Assembly: GCF_009827435.1 (NCBI RefSeq)
Contig: NZ_WTYM01000030.1
Coordinates: forward strand, 212,058 to 276,057
Direction: 5' to 3'
Length of the DNA: 64,000 nucleotides
Source: Croceibacterium salegens
Lineage (GTDB): Bacteria; Pseudomonadota; Alphaproteobacteria; Sphingomonadales; Sphingomonadaceae
A model generated the notes under the pieces. That model searched no databases, was not told the DNA's origin, and worked only from the letters and a program-made list of their open reading frames with translations. Shown here one piece after another: positions 38,277-49,211 of the stretch. The position numbers were made by a program, and so were the translations under genes. Every line of letters starts with the position of its first letter. Positions within the stretch are counted from its first letter, which is position 1.

Positions 38277-40069
38277 CAGTGCCGCCCGAACAGCTTTTCC
38301 ACGTCGCCCATAGACAGCTTCACCCAGGTCGGGCGGCCATGGTTGCATTGGCCCGAGCGTGGCGTCCGCTCCATTTCGCGCAGCAGGGCGTTCATCTCCG
38401 CTACGTTGAGCGTCCGACCCGCGCGAACCGAGCCGTGGCAGGCCATCGTGGCAAGAACGTGCTCGATCTTTTCTTCCAGCAGCAGGCCCTTGCCGTGCTG
38501 GGCGATATCGTCGGCGAGGTCGCTCAGCAGGCGTTCGGGATCGCCACCCTTGAGCGCCCCGGGCATGGCGCGGACCAGCATTGCTCCCGGACCGAACCGC
38601 TCCATCACGAGGCCGAACCGGGCGAACCGCTCCGCCTGATCCTCGAGCCGGTCGCAGGCCGGTTCATCCAGTTCGACGACCTCGGGGATCAGAAGCGCCT
38701 GGCTGGCGGCCACCTTGTCGCCCGCCCCCGCCGCGCGCAGCCGTTCCAGCACGAGCCTTTCGTGCGCCGCATGCTGGTCGACGATGACGAGACCGTCCGC
38801 CGCCTCGGCGACGATGTAGGTGTTGGCGATCTGCCCGCGCGCCACTCCGAGCGGGTACTCGGCGGCCTGCTCGGGATCAGGTTCGGCCTGCTCGGCACGG
38901 CCCAGCGGCGCGTCCATGACCTGCGCCTCGAAGCCGCGGAATGCCTCGCTGGTCGCCCGCACGTTGCTCGAAGGCGCGGTCCAGTCGCGGCCGCGGAAAA
39001 TCGAGCCGAGCGCCGGAGCGATCGCCGGTTCGACCTGCCAGCGCCCCATCGCGCCCGCATCGGGAGCCTGCGCGCTGCGGCGGTCGCCGGTCGAGAGGGC
39101 CTGTCGCAGGCCGGAAACGATGAACCCGCGCACTGCCGCGGCGTCGCGAAAGCGCACCTCGGTCTTGGCCGGGTGCACGTTCACGTCCACCTCTTCGCTC
39201 GGCAAGTCGAGAAACAGCGCCAGGACCGCGTGGCGGTCGCGCGCCAGCATGTCGGCGTAAGCCCCGCGCACCGCGCCGACCAGCAGCCGGTCCTTTACCG
39301 GGCGGCCGTTGACGAACAGGTACTGGTGGTCGGCGACCCCGCGGTTGTAGGTCGGAAGGCCGGCGATGCCGGTCAGCCGCATCTCGCCGCGTTCGAGGTC
39401 GATGGCGACCGAGTTGTCGGCCAACTCGCGCGCCACGATCATCGCCACGCGCGGGGCCAGCCCTTCCCCGCCCTGCAGGTCGAAGATCGTCCGTCCGTTG
39501 TGTTCGAGCCGGATCGAGACATCGGGCCGCGCCATGGCCAATCGGCGCACGATGTCGAGACAGGCGGCGTATTCGCTGCGCTCGGTCCGCAGGAACTTGC
39601 GCCGGGCCGGGACCCTGGCGAACAGTTGCTCGACCCGCACCCGCGTTCCCGGCGGCAGGGCCGCAGGGCCCTCGTCGGTCACCGCGCTGTGGTCGGTCAC
39701 CCGCCGCCAGCCCTGCTCGGAGCCGCGCACCCGGCTTTCCAGTGTCAGCCGCGCGACGCTGGCGATCGACGGCAGCGCCTCGCCGCGGAAACCGAGCGTG
39801 GCGACCTTCTCGATCGCATCGTCAGGCAGTTTCGACGTCGCATGCCTTTCGAGCGCGAGCGCCATTTCGTCGGCGGTCATGCCGCATCCGTCGTCGGTGA
39901 CCTCGATCCGGCTGAGACCGCCCTCGCCCAGCGAGACCGCGATTCGGGTCGCGCCGGAATCGATGGCGTTCTCGACCAGTTCTTTGAGCGCTGACGCCGG
40001 ACGTTCGACCACTTCTCCCGCGGCAATGCGGTTGACCAGGGTCTCCGGAAGGCGGCGAATTTGGGGCAT
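38276..40069 (-). CDS. mutL: DNA mismatch repair protein MutL
   Basis: This 597-residue GHKL ATPase couples MutS mismatch recognition to strand processing. It has NRIAAGEVVERPASALKELVENAIDSGA in full form (residues about 11-38), TDDGCGM (DxGxG), KLPDDAIEKVATLGFRGEAL and GTRVRVEQLF. The C-terminal dimerisation domain has DQHAAHERLVLERL, the core DQHAxxER motif of the endonuclease-type MutL, and CHGSVRAGRTL. The start at 40069 faces mreB across 184 bases. Confidence 0.96.
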   Translation of the reverse strand: MPQIRRLPETLVNRIAAGEVVERPASALKELVENAIDSGATRIAVSLGEGGLSRIEVTDDGCGMTADEMALALERHATSKLPDDAIEKVATLGFRGEALPSIASVARLTLESRVRGSEQGWRRVTDHSAVTDEGPAALPPGTRVRVEQLFARVPARRKFLRTERSEYAACLDIVRRLAMARPDVSIRLEHNGRTIFDLQGGEGLAPRVAMIVARELADNSVAIDLERGEMRLTGIAGLPTYNRGVADHQYLFVNGRPVKDRLLVGAVRGAYADMLARDRHAVLALFLDLPSEEVDVNVHPAKTEVRFRDAAAVRGFIVSGLRQALSTGDRRSAQAPDAGAMGRWQVEPAIAPALGSIFRGRDWTAPSSNVRATSEAFRGFEAQVMDAPLGRAEQAEPDPEQAAEYPLGVARGQIANTYIVAEAADGLVIVDQHAAHERLVLERLRAAGAGDKVAASQALLIPEVVELDEPACDRLEDQAERFARFGLVMERFGPGAMLVRAMPGALKGGDPERLLSDLADDIAQHGKGLLLEEKIEHVLATMACHGSVRAGRTLNVAEMNALLREMERTPRSGQCNHGRPTWVKLSMGDVEKLFGRH

Positions 40070-41303
<1,234 letters not shown>

Positions 41304-41334
41304 TCCTCCGGCATTGTAGGGAGGTAAGGCGGCG

Positions 41335-42228
41335 ATGGCTCCGCCCTCGAACAGGTCCGGGTCGAACCGCAAGGCGCAGCTTAGCGTCTTTACGGGTTAT
41401 GTCCTGGCGAGTGTCGGCGCGCTGATCGGGGCAGCGTTGCTGATCATCTCGCTGTGGCAACCGCAGGCGATATCGGGACTGCGCTCGATGGCGGTCGACG
41501 CAACCTCGTCGGCCGGCGAAGCAGGCGCGTCCGCGCGGACCGGCGGCAGGAGCTTCTTCGAGGCCATCGCGGGTTACTACCGCGCCGGCAGCCGCAATGC
41601 GGAACTGCAGAACGAAAACGAGGTTGCGCGGGTCAAACTGGTCGAGGCGCAGGCCATCGAGCAGGAAAACAAACGCCTCAAGGCCGCACTCGGACTCAGG
41701 GACGGCGAGGTGAAGCCAGTGGCGCTCGGCCGCCTCATCGGCTCGACCTCCTCCAGCGCCCGGCGCTTCGCATACATTTCCGCTGGCAGTTCCGAAGGCG
41801 TGGGCCGGGAAATGCCGGTGGTCTCGCCGATGGGTCTTGTCGGACGCATCTTCGAAACAGGTTCGCACAGCGCGCGGGTCCTGTTGCTGACCGACAGCGA
41901 GAGCATGGTCCCGGTGCGCCGATCCACCGATGACGTGGTCGCCTTTGCCGAAGGCCGTCCGGACGGATCGCTCCGCATCAGGCTGATCAACCTCGGTATC
42001 AATCCGCTGAAGAAGGGCGACGTCTTCGTAACCTCCGGCGCGGGCGGGTTGTTCCGGCCGAACATCCCGGTCGCAGTTGTCGAGGAACTGACCAAGGACG
42101 GTGCGGTCGCCCGGCTCCTGAGCAACCCTGCTGCGACCGACTACGTCAGCGTCGAGCCGGTCTGGCAGCGGGACGCCGTCGAGATGTTAAGTTCTTCGCC
42201 CAGTGCACCGGCAACGGAGAGCGAATGA
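41335..42228 (+). CDS. mreC: Rod-shape-determining protein MreC
   Basis: This bitopic membrane protein of 297 residues has one transmembrane helix (about residues 22-42, FTGYVLASVGALIGAALLII), a periplasmic coiled coil (about 80-118, NAELQNENEVARVKLVEAQ) and a beta-rich domain (GRLIGSTSSSARRF, SPMGLVGRIFETG). It links MreB to PBP2 and RodA. The start follows GGGAGG and lies 31 bases after mreB. Confidence 0.94.
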   Translation: MAPPSNRSGSNRKAQLSVFTGYVLASVGALIGAALLIISLWQPQAISGLRSMAVDATSSAGEAGASARTGGRSFFEAIAGYYRAGSRNAELQNENEVARVKLVEAQAIEQENKRLKAALGLRDGEVKPVALGRLIGSTSSSARRFAYISAGSSEGVGREMPVVSPMGLVGRIFETGSHSARVLLLTDSESMVPVRRSTDDVVAFAEGRPDGSLRIRLINLGINPLKKGDVFVTSGAGGLFRPNIPVAVVEELTKDGAVARLLSNPAATDYVSVEPVWQRDAVEMLSSSPSAPATESE

Positions 42229-42782
42229 TCGATCCGATCAACCCACGCTCCCGGCAGGATGCCTTCGGCAGCAAGATCAACCGCGACCATTCCCCTGCCC
42301 TCGTATACGGGGTGCCGTGGATCTCGATTCTCCTCGGGTCTCTTACACCGCTCCTGCCGATCATTGCGCCCGCACCGCTGCTTCCGCCGATCGCGTTCGT
42401 GTTCATGGTGGCGTGGCGGCAGTTGCGGCCGGGCTTGCTGCCGCTCTGGGCCGGCCTGCCGTTCGGTGCGTTCGACGACCTGTTCTCCGGACAGCCCTTC
42501 GGCAGTGGTATCCTGCTCTTTTCGCTCGCCTTGATCGGCCTCGACCTGCTCGACCTGCGGTTCCCATGGCGCGGTTTCTGGCAGGACTGGTTCATCGCTT
42601 CGGGCCTTCTGGCGGCCTATATCCTACTGGCTGCGGTGTTTTCCGGGTCGCAGGTCGGCGGCGAACATCTCGTGACCTTGATGCCGCAGTTCTTGCTCTC
42701 GCTGTTCTCCTACCCCATCATCGCGCGCATGGTGTCGCAGCTAGATCGTTTCCGCCTGTTCCGCGTCCGCCGCTTGGGATGA
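42225..42782 (+). CDS. mreD: Rod-shape-determining membrane protein MreD
   Basis: This 185-residue integral membrane protein has about five hydrophobic helices (for example PWISILLGSLTPLLPIIA and WFIASGLLAAYILLAAVF). The ATG overlaps the mreC stop (ATGA). It is a weakly conserved member of the elongation complex, identified mostly by position and hydrophobicity. Confidence 0.9.
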   Translation: MIDPINPRSRQDAFGSKINRDHSPALVYGVPWISILLGSLTPLLPIIAPAPLLPPIAFVFMVAWRQLRPGLLPLWAGLPFGAFDDLFSGQPFGSGILLFSLALIGLDLLDLRFPWRGFWQDWFIASGLLAAYILLAAVFSGSQVGGEHLVTLMPQFLLSLFSYPIIARMVSQLDRFRLFRVRRLG

Positions 42783-42786
42783 AGCC

Positions 42787-44778
42787 ATGGCGCGTACGTA
42801 TAATGCCAGCACCCTTCACCAGAGTTTCGATCGCCGCAGTTTCGTAGTTGGTGCGGTCCAAGGCGGAATCGGCCTGCTCCTCGCGGCGCGCATGGGCTAC
42901 CTCTCGATCGCCGAGAACGAAAAGTACAAGACCGAGTCCGAGAGCAACCGCGTCAACCTCTCGCTGATCCCGCCGCGGCGTGGATGGATACTCGACCGGA
43001 ACGACGCACCGCTTGCCTCCAATCGCGCCGACTTCCGCGTCGACGTCATTCCGGAATGGATGAACGAGCCGGAAAAGACCGTCGCGCAGCTGGGCGAGAT
43101 CCTCGATCTCGACGCGGCGACGATTTCCGAGGTCCAGCAGCGCGTGAAGCAGGCCGTCGGCGCACAGCCGGTCGAAGTTGCCTCGGGGCTCAACTACGAG
43201 CAGTTCGCCGCGGTCAGCGTCCGCATCCCCGACCTGCACGGCGTCGTGCCGCAGCGGGGTTTCTCGCGCTATTATCCGACCGGGCCCTCGGTCGCGCACT
43301 TGCTCGGCTATGTCGGGCCAGCAAACGCCGAGGAATACAAGAAGGAGCCCAACCCGCTGCTGATCACGCCGGGCTTCAAGATCGGCAAGGACGGCATCGA
43401 GAAGGCCTTCGAAAAGGACCTGCGCGGTCTACCCGGTGCGCGGCGTGTCGAAGTCACTGCTTCCGGCCGGATCGTGAAGGAACTGGAGACGCGCGAGGAC
43501 GTCCAGGGCCAGGCGATCAAACTGACGATCGACGGTCCATTGCAGGACTTCGCTTCGCGCCGTGTCGGCCTGGAATCCGGCTCGGTCGTGGTGCTTGACT
43601 GCCTGACGGGCGGCATTCTCGCCCTCGTCTCGATGCCGGCGTTCGATCCCAACAGCTTCGTCGGCGGCATCGGGCGGCTACGCTGGAAGATGCTCAACGA
43701 GGACGACCACATTCCGCTGCTCAACAAGGCGGTGCGCGGTCTCTATCCTCCCGGCTCGACAATGAAGCCGATGGAGACCCTTGCGCTTCAGATGCACGGT
43801 GTCTCGCCAGACGAGCGGGTCCATTGCCCGGGCGGATACCAGCTTGGCAGGCGATTCTTCCGCTGTGATGCGGTGCATGGCACGGTGGACATGCGGGCGG
43901 CGATCGAGCGGAGCTGCAACACCTACTTCTGGTCCATGGTCCACCGCGTCGGCTACGACACCTTCGCGTCGATGGCACGGACCTTGGGACTGGGCGACGA
44001 ATTCGACCTGCCCGGCGTGAACCAGCGCTACGGGACCGTGCCCGATGCCGAATGGAAGATGCGCCGCTACAAGCAGGAGTGGACCGCATCGGACGGTCTC
44101 AACGCATCGATCGGCCAAGGATATGTGCTGACCAATCCGCTGCAACTGGCGGTGATGACCGCCCGCATCGCGACCGGCAAGAACCTTATCCCGTCGCTCT
44201 TGTTCGGCAACCAGCAGAAGCTTGGCCCTCCCCTGCCGTTTACGCCGGAGCAACTCCAGGTCACGCATGACGGGATGTTCCGAGTGGTCAACGGTGCAGG
44301 CACCGCGGGCGGCGCGAAGTTGCGGCTGGACGGCATCCAGATGGCCGGCAAGACCGGTACTGCGCAGGTGCAGAAGCTGGTCGCCCGCGGACATTTCGGC
44401 GACTGGAAATCGCGCGACCACTCGCTGTTCATCTGTTACGCGCCGGTCGACAACCCGCGCTACGCAATTTCCGTGGTGATCGAGCACGGCACCTTCGGCG
44501 CCCGCGCGGCGGCACCTATTGCGCGCGATGTCATGACCTACCTGTTCGATCCCGAGATGGGCCTGCAGACCCTGCACGAACTCGAAAAGCAGTGGGGCGG
44601 TACCGCACAGCAGCGGCTCGACGCCAAGTACAAGAGCTTCGCCGCTGCGGAGGGCATCATCATCCCGCCCACGCAAATCGATCAATTTTCGGAACGAAAG
44701 ATGGTCGATGCCGAGGCGAAGGTGCCCGCACCCGCGCCTGCTGCCGTTGAAGCGGCGCGTGGCGGAGAAACACGATGA
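42787..44778 (+). CDS. mrdA: Penicillin-binding protein 2 (elongation transpeptidase)
   Basis: This 663-residue membrane-anchored transpeptidase crosslinks lateral-wall peptidoglycan. It has an N-terminal transmembrane anchor, the PBP dimerisation region (RGWILDRNDAPLASNRADF), then SxxK as GSTMK, SxN as SCN (IERSCNTYFWSM) and KTG as GKTGTAQVQK. It lies 4 bases after mreD and overlaps rodA by four. The C-terminal 40 residues are low-complexity Pro/Ala. Confidence 0.97.
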   Translation: MARTYNASTLHQSFDRRSFVVGAVQGGIGLLLAARMGYLSIAENEKYKTESESNRVNLSLIPPRRGWILDRNDAPLASNRADFRVDVIPEWMNEPEKTVAQLGEILDLDAATISEVQQRVKQAVGAQPVEVASGLNYEQFAAVSVRIPDLHGVVPQRGFSRYYPTGPSVAHLLGYVGPANAEEYKKEPNPLLITPGFKIGKDGIEKAFEKDLRGLPGARRVEVTASGRIVKELETREDVQGQAIKLTIDGPLQDFASRRVGLESGSVVVLDCLTGGILALVSMPAFDPNSFVGGIGRLRWKMLNEDDHIPLLNKAVRGLYPPGSTMKPMETLALQMHGVSPDERVHCPGGYQLGRRFFRCDAVHGTVDMRAAIERSCNTYFWSMVHRVGYDTFASMARTLGLGDEFDLPGVNQRYGTVPDAEWKMRRYKQEWTASDGLNASIGQGYVLTNPLQLAVMTARIATGKNLIPSLLFGNQQKLGPPLPFTPEQLQVTHDGMFRVVNGAGTAGGAKLRLDGIQMAGKTGTAQVQKLVARGHFGDWKSRDHSLFICYAPVDNPRYAISVVIEHGTFGARAAAPIARDVMTYLFDPEMGLQTLHELEKQWGGTAQQRLDAKYKSFAAAEGIIIPPTQIDQFSERKMVDAEAKVPAPAPAAVEAARGGETR

Positions 44779-45893
44779 AATCGTCGATCCTGCCGCCCTT
44801 CATTGCCGACCAGCCTTGGCGCATCCTGCTGACGCTGACCGCGCTCGTCTGCTTTAGCGGGGCCGTGCTCTACTCGGCAGCCGGCGGCGAATTTTCCACC
44901 TATGCCGCTTCCCAGCTATGGCGTTATGCGATCTTCCTGGTCGCCGCCTTCGTGCTTTCGTACATGCGCCCCGAATTCGTGCGCATGGTCGCCTACCCTG
45001 TCTACGGAGGCGTCGTCCTGCTCTTGCTCGGCGTCGAATTGCTCGGGCAGATCGGCGGCGGCAGCCAGAGATGGCTAAACATCGGGCCGCTGGTCTTGCA
45101 GCCGTCGGAGCTGATGAAGCCGACCATCGTCCTGGTCCTTGCAACCTACTACCATTCGCTCCCGGCAGGGTACGTCAGCAGCTGGCGCTCGCTCATCCCG
45201 CCGGCTGGCCTGATCGGCGTGCCGATGGTGCTGGTGATGCTTCAGCCCGACCTCGGGACCGCGCTGGCCATCGCTTTTGGCGGCGCAGTCATCATGTTCC
45301 TCGCAGGTCTCCCGGCGCGCTGGTTCGTCGGCGCTGGGCTTGCCGGAGTAGTCGCTGCGCCGCTGGCCTATTTCTTCCTCCTGCACGACTACCAGCGAAA
45401 CCGTGTGACGACCTTTCTCGACCCGGAGAGCGACCCGCTTGGAACCGGGTACCACATCACCCAGTCGAAGATCGCTATCGGTTCCGGCGGAATCGTTGGC
45501 AAGGGCTTCGGCAACGGTTCGCAGAGCCATCTCGACTACTTGCCCGAACCCCATACCGACTTCGTCTTCGCCACCATGGCAGAGGAATGGGGCCTCCTCG
45601 GCGGCCTGTTCGTCCTGCTTGTTTTCGGGATCGTCCTGCGCTGGGGGCTTAGCGTCGCCCGACGCGCACCCGACCGCTTCAGCCAGCTGCTCGCGGCCGG
45701 GATGACCGCGACCATCTTCTTCTACGTGGCGATCAACCTGATGATGGTCATGGGCCTTGCTCCGGTCGTCGGCATCCCCCTGCCTTTCATGAGTCACGGC
45801 GGATCATCGATGATGACCAACATGATCTGCATCGGCACATTGATGATGATCGACCGCAGCAGCAAAAGAAGGGGCACTACGGGCCTTGCCTGA
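44775..45893 (+). CDS. rodA: RodA, SEDS-family glycosyltransferase
   Basis: This polytopic membrane protein of 372 residues polymerises lipid II together with PBP2. It has GGGSQRWLNIGPLVLQPSELMKP and PDLGTALAIAFGGAVIMFLAG (the conserved Asp region), LPEPHTDFVFATMAEEWGLLGG and the closing GIPLPFMSHGGSSMMTNM. The ATG overlaps the mrdA stop (ATGA). Confidence 0.97.
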   Translation: MKSSILPPFIADQPWRILLTLTALVCFSGAVLYSAAGGEFSTYAASQLWRYAIFLVAAFVLSYMRPEFVRMVAYPVYGGVVLLLLGVELLGQIGGGSQRWLNIGPLVLQPSELMKPTIVLVLATYYHSLPAGYVSSWRSLIPPAGLIGVPMVLVMLQPDLGTALAIAFGGAVIMFLAGLPARWFVGAGLAGVVAAPLAYFFLLHDYQRNRVTTFLDPESDPLGTGYHITQSKIAIGSGGIVGKGFGNGSQSHLDYLPEPHTDFVFATMAEEWGLLGGLFVLLVFGIVLRWGLSVARRAPDRFSQLLAAGMTATIFFYVAINLMMVMGLAPVVGIPLPFMSHGGSSMMTNMICIGTLMMIDRSSKRRGTTGLA

Positions 45894-45920
45894 ATCGAAA
45901 GCCCCGCTATATGGGCCGCT

Positions 45921-45935
45921 CCCCGTGATTCGGGG
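45921..45935 (+). terminator. Weak hairpin after rodA
   Basis: CCCCG, a 5-base loop and CGGGG form a short hairpin 27 bases after the rodA stop and 20 bases before tRNA-Lys. There is no T run, so it is only a possible terminator or tRNA-leader structure. Confidence 0.3.
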
Positions 45936-45955
45936 GCCTGCCGAAACCGGCATGT

Positions 45956-46031
<76 letters not shown>

Positions 46032-46073
46032 TTTTCAAAGACTTAGCGATGGCGTGTGGCGCGTCTGCAACGC

Positions 46074-46093
46074 TGTCTAACATTCTGTCTAAC
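46074..46093 (+). repeat. Paired TGTCTAAC motifs near attL (candidate integrase arm sites)
   Basis: TGTCTAAC occurs at 46074-46081 and 46086-46093, 12 bases apart. The same pair occurs near attR at 55202-55219. Tyrosine integrases bind such direct repeats in the arms of their att sites; that role is inferred. Confidence 0.6.
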
Positions 46094-46175
46094 GCGCGCG
46101 GCCGATTTCCAATTCACCGCCGATTGACAGCTCCGGCTCCCCTGCGCAGCTTCGCGGCTGAGGCTGGGGGACGCC

Positions 46176-46853
46176 ATGGACGCTGACACGATTGAGTGGA
46201 TCATCTTCGGGCCGCTGATTGTCGGCATGCTCATCTTTTCCTGGTGGGCGATGGAAGAAAGTCACCGGCGGCTGGACGATCCCAACGATGACCGGACCCT
46301 CTACCTGGACCAGCTCCCTGGCAAGCTCGCGCTCTTTCCCACCGGCACATACCGGGTCACGGTCATCCGCCAGAGCGGCAACGTCCATGCTGAGCACATC
46401 GTGACCGGCACTGCACAGGATGCCCTGGCGGCCGTCCTGGCCACGTTCCGCCGGGCGAAAATCCCGGCCGTCCACATCGGCACGAATACGGAAACGGAGC
46501 TGAGGATCGGGCGGCTCTACCATGACCATCGCGGCCGCAAAGAGGGCAAGAAAGTCGGGAGCGCCCATATCGCCTTGCTGGAGCGAGCCGAAGCTCCAGC
46601 CCTGGCTGAGCCGTCATTCACCATCCAGCCGCTCGGCTTCACGTGCGACTGCGGGGCGCGTGCCGAAGTGCCATTTGCCGAGATCGCGGAACCGCGCGCT
46701 TGCCCCGAATGCGGCGTGGACGCGACCCTTACGCCGGATGAGGTTGCTCAGATTGAGGCGGCGGCCGAGGAAGCGAGGGCCGAGGCGCTGGAGCGCTTTC
46801 GAGCCGGGGAGACCACCATCCACGTGGAGCGCAAGATCACCACTGAGGATTAG
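46176..46853 (+). CDS. Membrane-anchored hypothetical protein with zinc-ribbon motif
   Basis: This is the only rightward gene in the element. It encodes 225 residues: an N-terminal transmembrane helix (about residues 7-25, EWIIFGPLIVGMLIFSWWAM), a soluble domain, and a CDCG...CPECG zinc ribbon (about 152-180) with a helical, charged tail. Its orientation, opposite to the phage-like genes, suggests a cargo gene. Unknown function. Confidence 0.7.
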   Translation: MDADTIEWIIFGPLIVGMLIFSWWAMEESHRRLDDPNDDRTLYLDQLPGKLALFPTGTYRVTVIRQSGNVHAEHIVTGTAQDALAAVLATFRRAKIPAVHIGTNTETELRIGRLYHDHRGRKEGKKVGSAHIALLERAEAPALAEPSFTIQPLGFTCDCGARAEVPFAEIAEPRACPECGVDATLTPDEVAQIEAAAEEARAEALERFRAGETTIHVERKITTED

Positions 46854-46872
46854 TCTGGAGGCGGCTGTGGCG

Positions 46873-46905
46873 GGCCGCTGACGAAGCCGATGCGTCAGGC
46901 GGTCC
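46873..46905. terminator. Inverted repeat between convergent genes
   Basis: GGCCGCTGACG (46873-46883) can pair with CGTCAGGCGGTCC (46893-46905) with one bulge. It lies between the rightward cargo gene and the leftward gene block and may end transcription from either side. There is no T run. Confidence 0.35.
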
Positions 46906-47023
46906 CTAACTCACCCTGGCCGCGAACGCGTATTCCGTCCTAGACGCTTTGCGCCGCCGGTTTGGTGAAGGGGCGGGTGCCGAAGAGCGAGCTGGAAGCG
47001 CTCCCTGCCCCGTCAGCTCTTGC

Positions 47024-47311
47024 TCAATCCGGCGGTCCCTTGAGGCCATAGTCGGCCATGCTCCTCGCTCTCCGGATGGATATCCAACTCCGCTCCGTTG
47101 CATCGCGGCAATTCTTCCAATCGCCCGGCGACAAGCTCTCAACCCGCTCGGCATGCCGCTCAGGAATGAGCATGCGGAACGGCCCGCCAGCCGCGCCCTC
47201 CTCTTGGAAAAGCCCCATCTCAGGATCGTGGTCGAGCAAGGTCCAGAGCTTGTCAAAGGCATCCTCGAACGCTGTCCGGGTGGCCAGGTCCATCGACTTG
47301 ATACGGAACAT
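47024..47311 (-). CDS. Hypothetical protein, 95 aa
   Basis: This 95-residue soluble protein (MFRIKSMDLATRTAFEDAF at the N-terminus) has a mixed charged composition, two Trp-rich stretches and an Arg-rich C-terminal part. No motif is recognised. It is the last leftward gene of the element; a longer overlapping frame on the same strand looks like noise. Confidence 0.55.
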   Translation of the reverse strand: MFRIKSMDLATRTAFEDAFDKLWTLLDHDPEMGLFQEEGAAGGPFRMLIPERHAERVESLSPGDWKNCRDATERSWISIRRARSMADYGLKGPPD

Positions 47312-47397
47312 GCGGGTCTCCTCATCGCCGGGTGCGGCCGCATCACCATAAAGTGGCGATCCGGACGGTCAAATCGGGCCTTGCGCGAGTCCTTCCC

Positions 47398-48342
47398 CTA
47401 GGTGCCGGTTCGCCGGACGCGCTCCGTTTCAACCATGTTGGGGCGGAGCATCGCGAACGTGGGTGCGGTCGCATCGCTGTAGGATTGGCCATGCATCCGC
47501 CGCACCGCTCCCCTCATTGTCCGGACGCCGGGCGCGAACATATACCGCATCGCGTTGGCGAGCCTAGGCAGCTCAAAGATGCGATGCTGTTCCAGATACG
47601 CCAGGGCGGGCACTCTCCCGCCAGGACGCCACCAATCGCCCTCGGTGTTGGCCGCGAACCAGCGATGCGACTTGATGCCATTGATCCAGAGCCATGGATC
47701 AAGCCTTTCCACACCCTCGGCCGAGATGCGCCACAGTGGGAGGTAGTCCCTGGCAAACACCACCTCGGAACCATCCTCCAGGGTCCAGATGCCGTAGGGC
47801 AACCAGAGCCGGGCGGGCAGGAAATCCGCGATGGGGGTTCGCGGCGTCACTGCCTCAAAGGTCGCACAGCAGCCTTCGCCGGAGTCATACAGCACATTCA
47901 CGATGCTGTCGGTCCATAGGAGATAGCCGACACGCGGCCCGCCGATGGTTTTGACCTTCACGATTGTTCCCGGCTTGCCGCGCGCGGGCGCGCCCAAGTC
48001 TTGCTGTCGGATCGCCGCCATGTGGACGGCGAGCTGTTCATCAATGCCCCAGGGGGCCGCACCGAGAAGGCGGGCTTTCGAGAGTGCGTATTGCACGTCC
48101 CCGCATTCCAGGTTGAGCGAGAGCGCGAGGGCGAGCACCAGTTCCGTAGCCACCTGGGTGCTGAATGCGGTGGGATCGGGACCGGGCGCGTGAAATGAAG
48201 CGCTCAGCTCATGCCAGTCGCGGTAGCCGCTCGCGCACGCCAGAGCCTCATGGGCACTCGCGAGCGTCACCTCGGGAGACAGGCGGGCAAGGAATTTGGC
48301 GGCGGCCTTGGGCCGCTCGATATCGGGAAAATAGAGACGCAT
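47398..48342 (-). CDS. Hypothetical protein with Glyoxalase_8-like N-terminus
   Basis: This 314-residue protein begins MRLYFPDIERPKAAAKFLAR, followed by ASAHEALACASGYRDWHEL. That start resembles the short helical domain (Glyoxalase_8 in Pfam, from memory) found at the N-terminus of many plasmid and mobile-element proteins. The middle has a small beta-rich part (GTIVKVKTIGGPRVGYLLW). The rest is unrecognised. ATG 48342 is preferred to the upstream 48519, which would overlap the next gene. Confidence 0.6.
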   Translation of the reverse strand: MRLYFPDIERPKAAAKFLARLSPEVTLASAHEALACASGYRDWHELSASFHAPGPDPTAFSTQVATELVLALALSLNLECGDVQYALSKARLLGAAPWGIDEQLAVHMAAIRQQDLGAPARGKPGTIVKVKTIGGPRVGYLLWTDSIVNVLYDSGEGCCATFEAVTPRTPIADFLPARLWLPYGIWTLEDGSEVVFARDYLPLWRISAEGVERLDPWLWINGIKSHRWFAANTEGDWWRPGGRVPALAYLEQHRIFELPRLANAMRYMFAPGVRTMRGAVRRMHGQSYSDATAPTFAMLRPNMVETERVRRTGT

Positions 48343-48505
48343 CGAACCACTCCGGCGGTGCTGATAGAGACGTGTCCACTTGGCCCACTGCGCACCTGGA
48401 AAGGTTCCGCTGGGTTGAATTCGCCTGCCCGGAAGCTTCGCCATTGTGGACGGCATGGCCGGTTGAGCCGCCGCCGTCATACCATCACGCGCTTGTGATG
48501 CGAAG

Positions 48506-48799
48506 CTAGGGCGGTCCAAATTCCACAGCCGCCCAGGCCGGGCCGAGCGCAGGATCGCGAGAGGCTAGCACGCGGTGGCCGTAGCGCTCCCAAGCCGCAC
48601 GCGCTGCGGCCCGCCACAGCCGCTCGGCCTCGGCCCGCTCTGGCGATCCGGGAAGGCCAGCATTCACCGGCTCGACCAGGCCGGTCAGCTCGCACAGCTC
48701 GCCGAAATGGTCATGCCCGGTCTCAAGGCATTCCGCCCACACCTTGGCCAGCGTCTCGGGATCGCCCTTGCGCTTGCTGAAACGGCGACGGACCGGCAC
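48506..48799 (-). CDS. Hypothetical phage-like protein, 97 aa
   Basis: This 97-residue basic, helical protein (MPVRRRFSKRKGDPETLAKV) begins with GTG one base after the terminase-like gene's stop, so it is coupled to it. In phage genomes the small protein after terS is often HNH, adaptor or unknown; this one has no such motif. Confidence 0.6.
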   Translation of the reverse strand: MPVRRRFSKRKGDPETLAKVWAECLETGHDHFGELCELTGLVEPVNAGLPGSPERAEAERLWRAAARAAWERYGHRVLASRDPALGPAWAAVEFGPP

Positions 48800-48800
48800 G

Positions 48801-49148
48801 CTACTGTCGAATGCCCGGCAAGGCTGGAGGGCGCGGCGTTTCGGGCAATAGGCCAGCGTCCAGGCCCAGCTCCCTCAGCGCACGGATGAACGCCACGCGG
48901 GCGTTGCGCTCCACCGCTTCGCACGGGTGAAGGCGGATTACGCCAGAGCCGTCCGTGAACACCAGGCCGCCATGCTTGGCCAGCTCCTCGCGGGCCTCCG
49001 TCATGCGGTCCAGCGCCCCGCACGCGCATTCCAGCAATTTCAGATGATGGCTCTCAAGCTGATAGTCCCGGAGCACTTGCCGCCAGAACTCGGCTGAGGC
49101 GGGAGACAGATGCGCGGGCGGCGAAGCATCGGAGGGATCGGCGGTCAT
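48801..49148 (-). CDS. Phage terminase small subunit, P27-like
   Basis: This 115-residue protein resembles P27-type small terminases. It has the N-terminal LSPASAEFWRQVLRDYQLES segment, then LLECACGALDRMTEAREEL and LVFTDGSGVIRLHPCEAVER, which are typical of that family. TerS proteins recognise the DNA to be packaged. No large-subunit gene follows, which would be expected in a full prophage. Confidence 0.8.
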   Translation of the reverse strand: MTADPSDASPPAHLSPASAEFWRQVLRDYQLESHHLKLLECACGALDRMTEAREELAKHGGLVFTDGSGVIRLHPCEAVERNARVAFIRALRELGLDAGLLPETPRPPALPGIRQ

Positions 49149-49211
49149 GGCCGCACCCCTAGGGGGGTGGGTTGATGTTGAAAGCGCGATACCGGACACC
49201 GGCGGCGGGAG

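Noticed and set aside
37733..39994. Open frame of 753 codons on the plus strand
   Set aside because: It is antisense to the well-supported mutL and neighbours; composition is Arg/His/Pro-rich with no motifs, as expected from GC-rich shadow frames.
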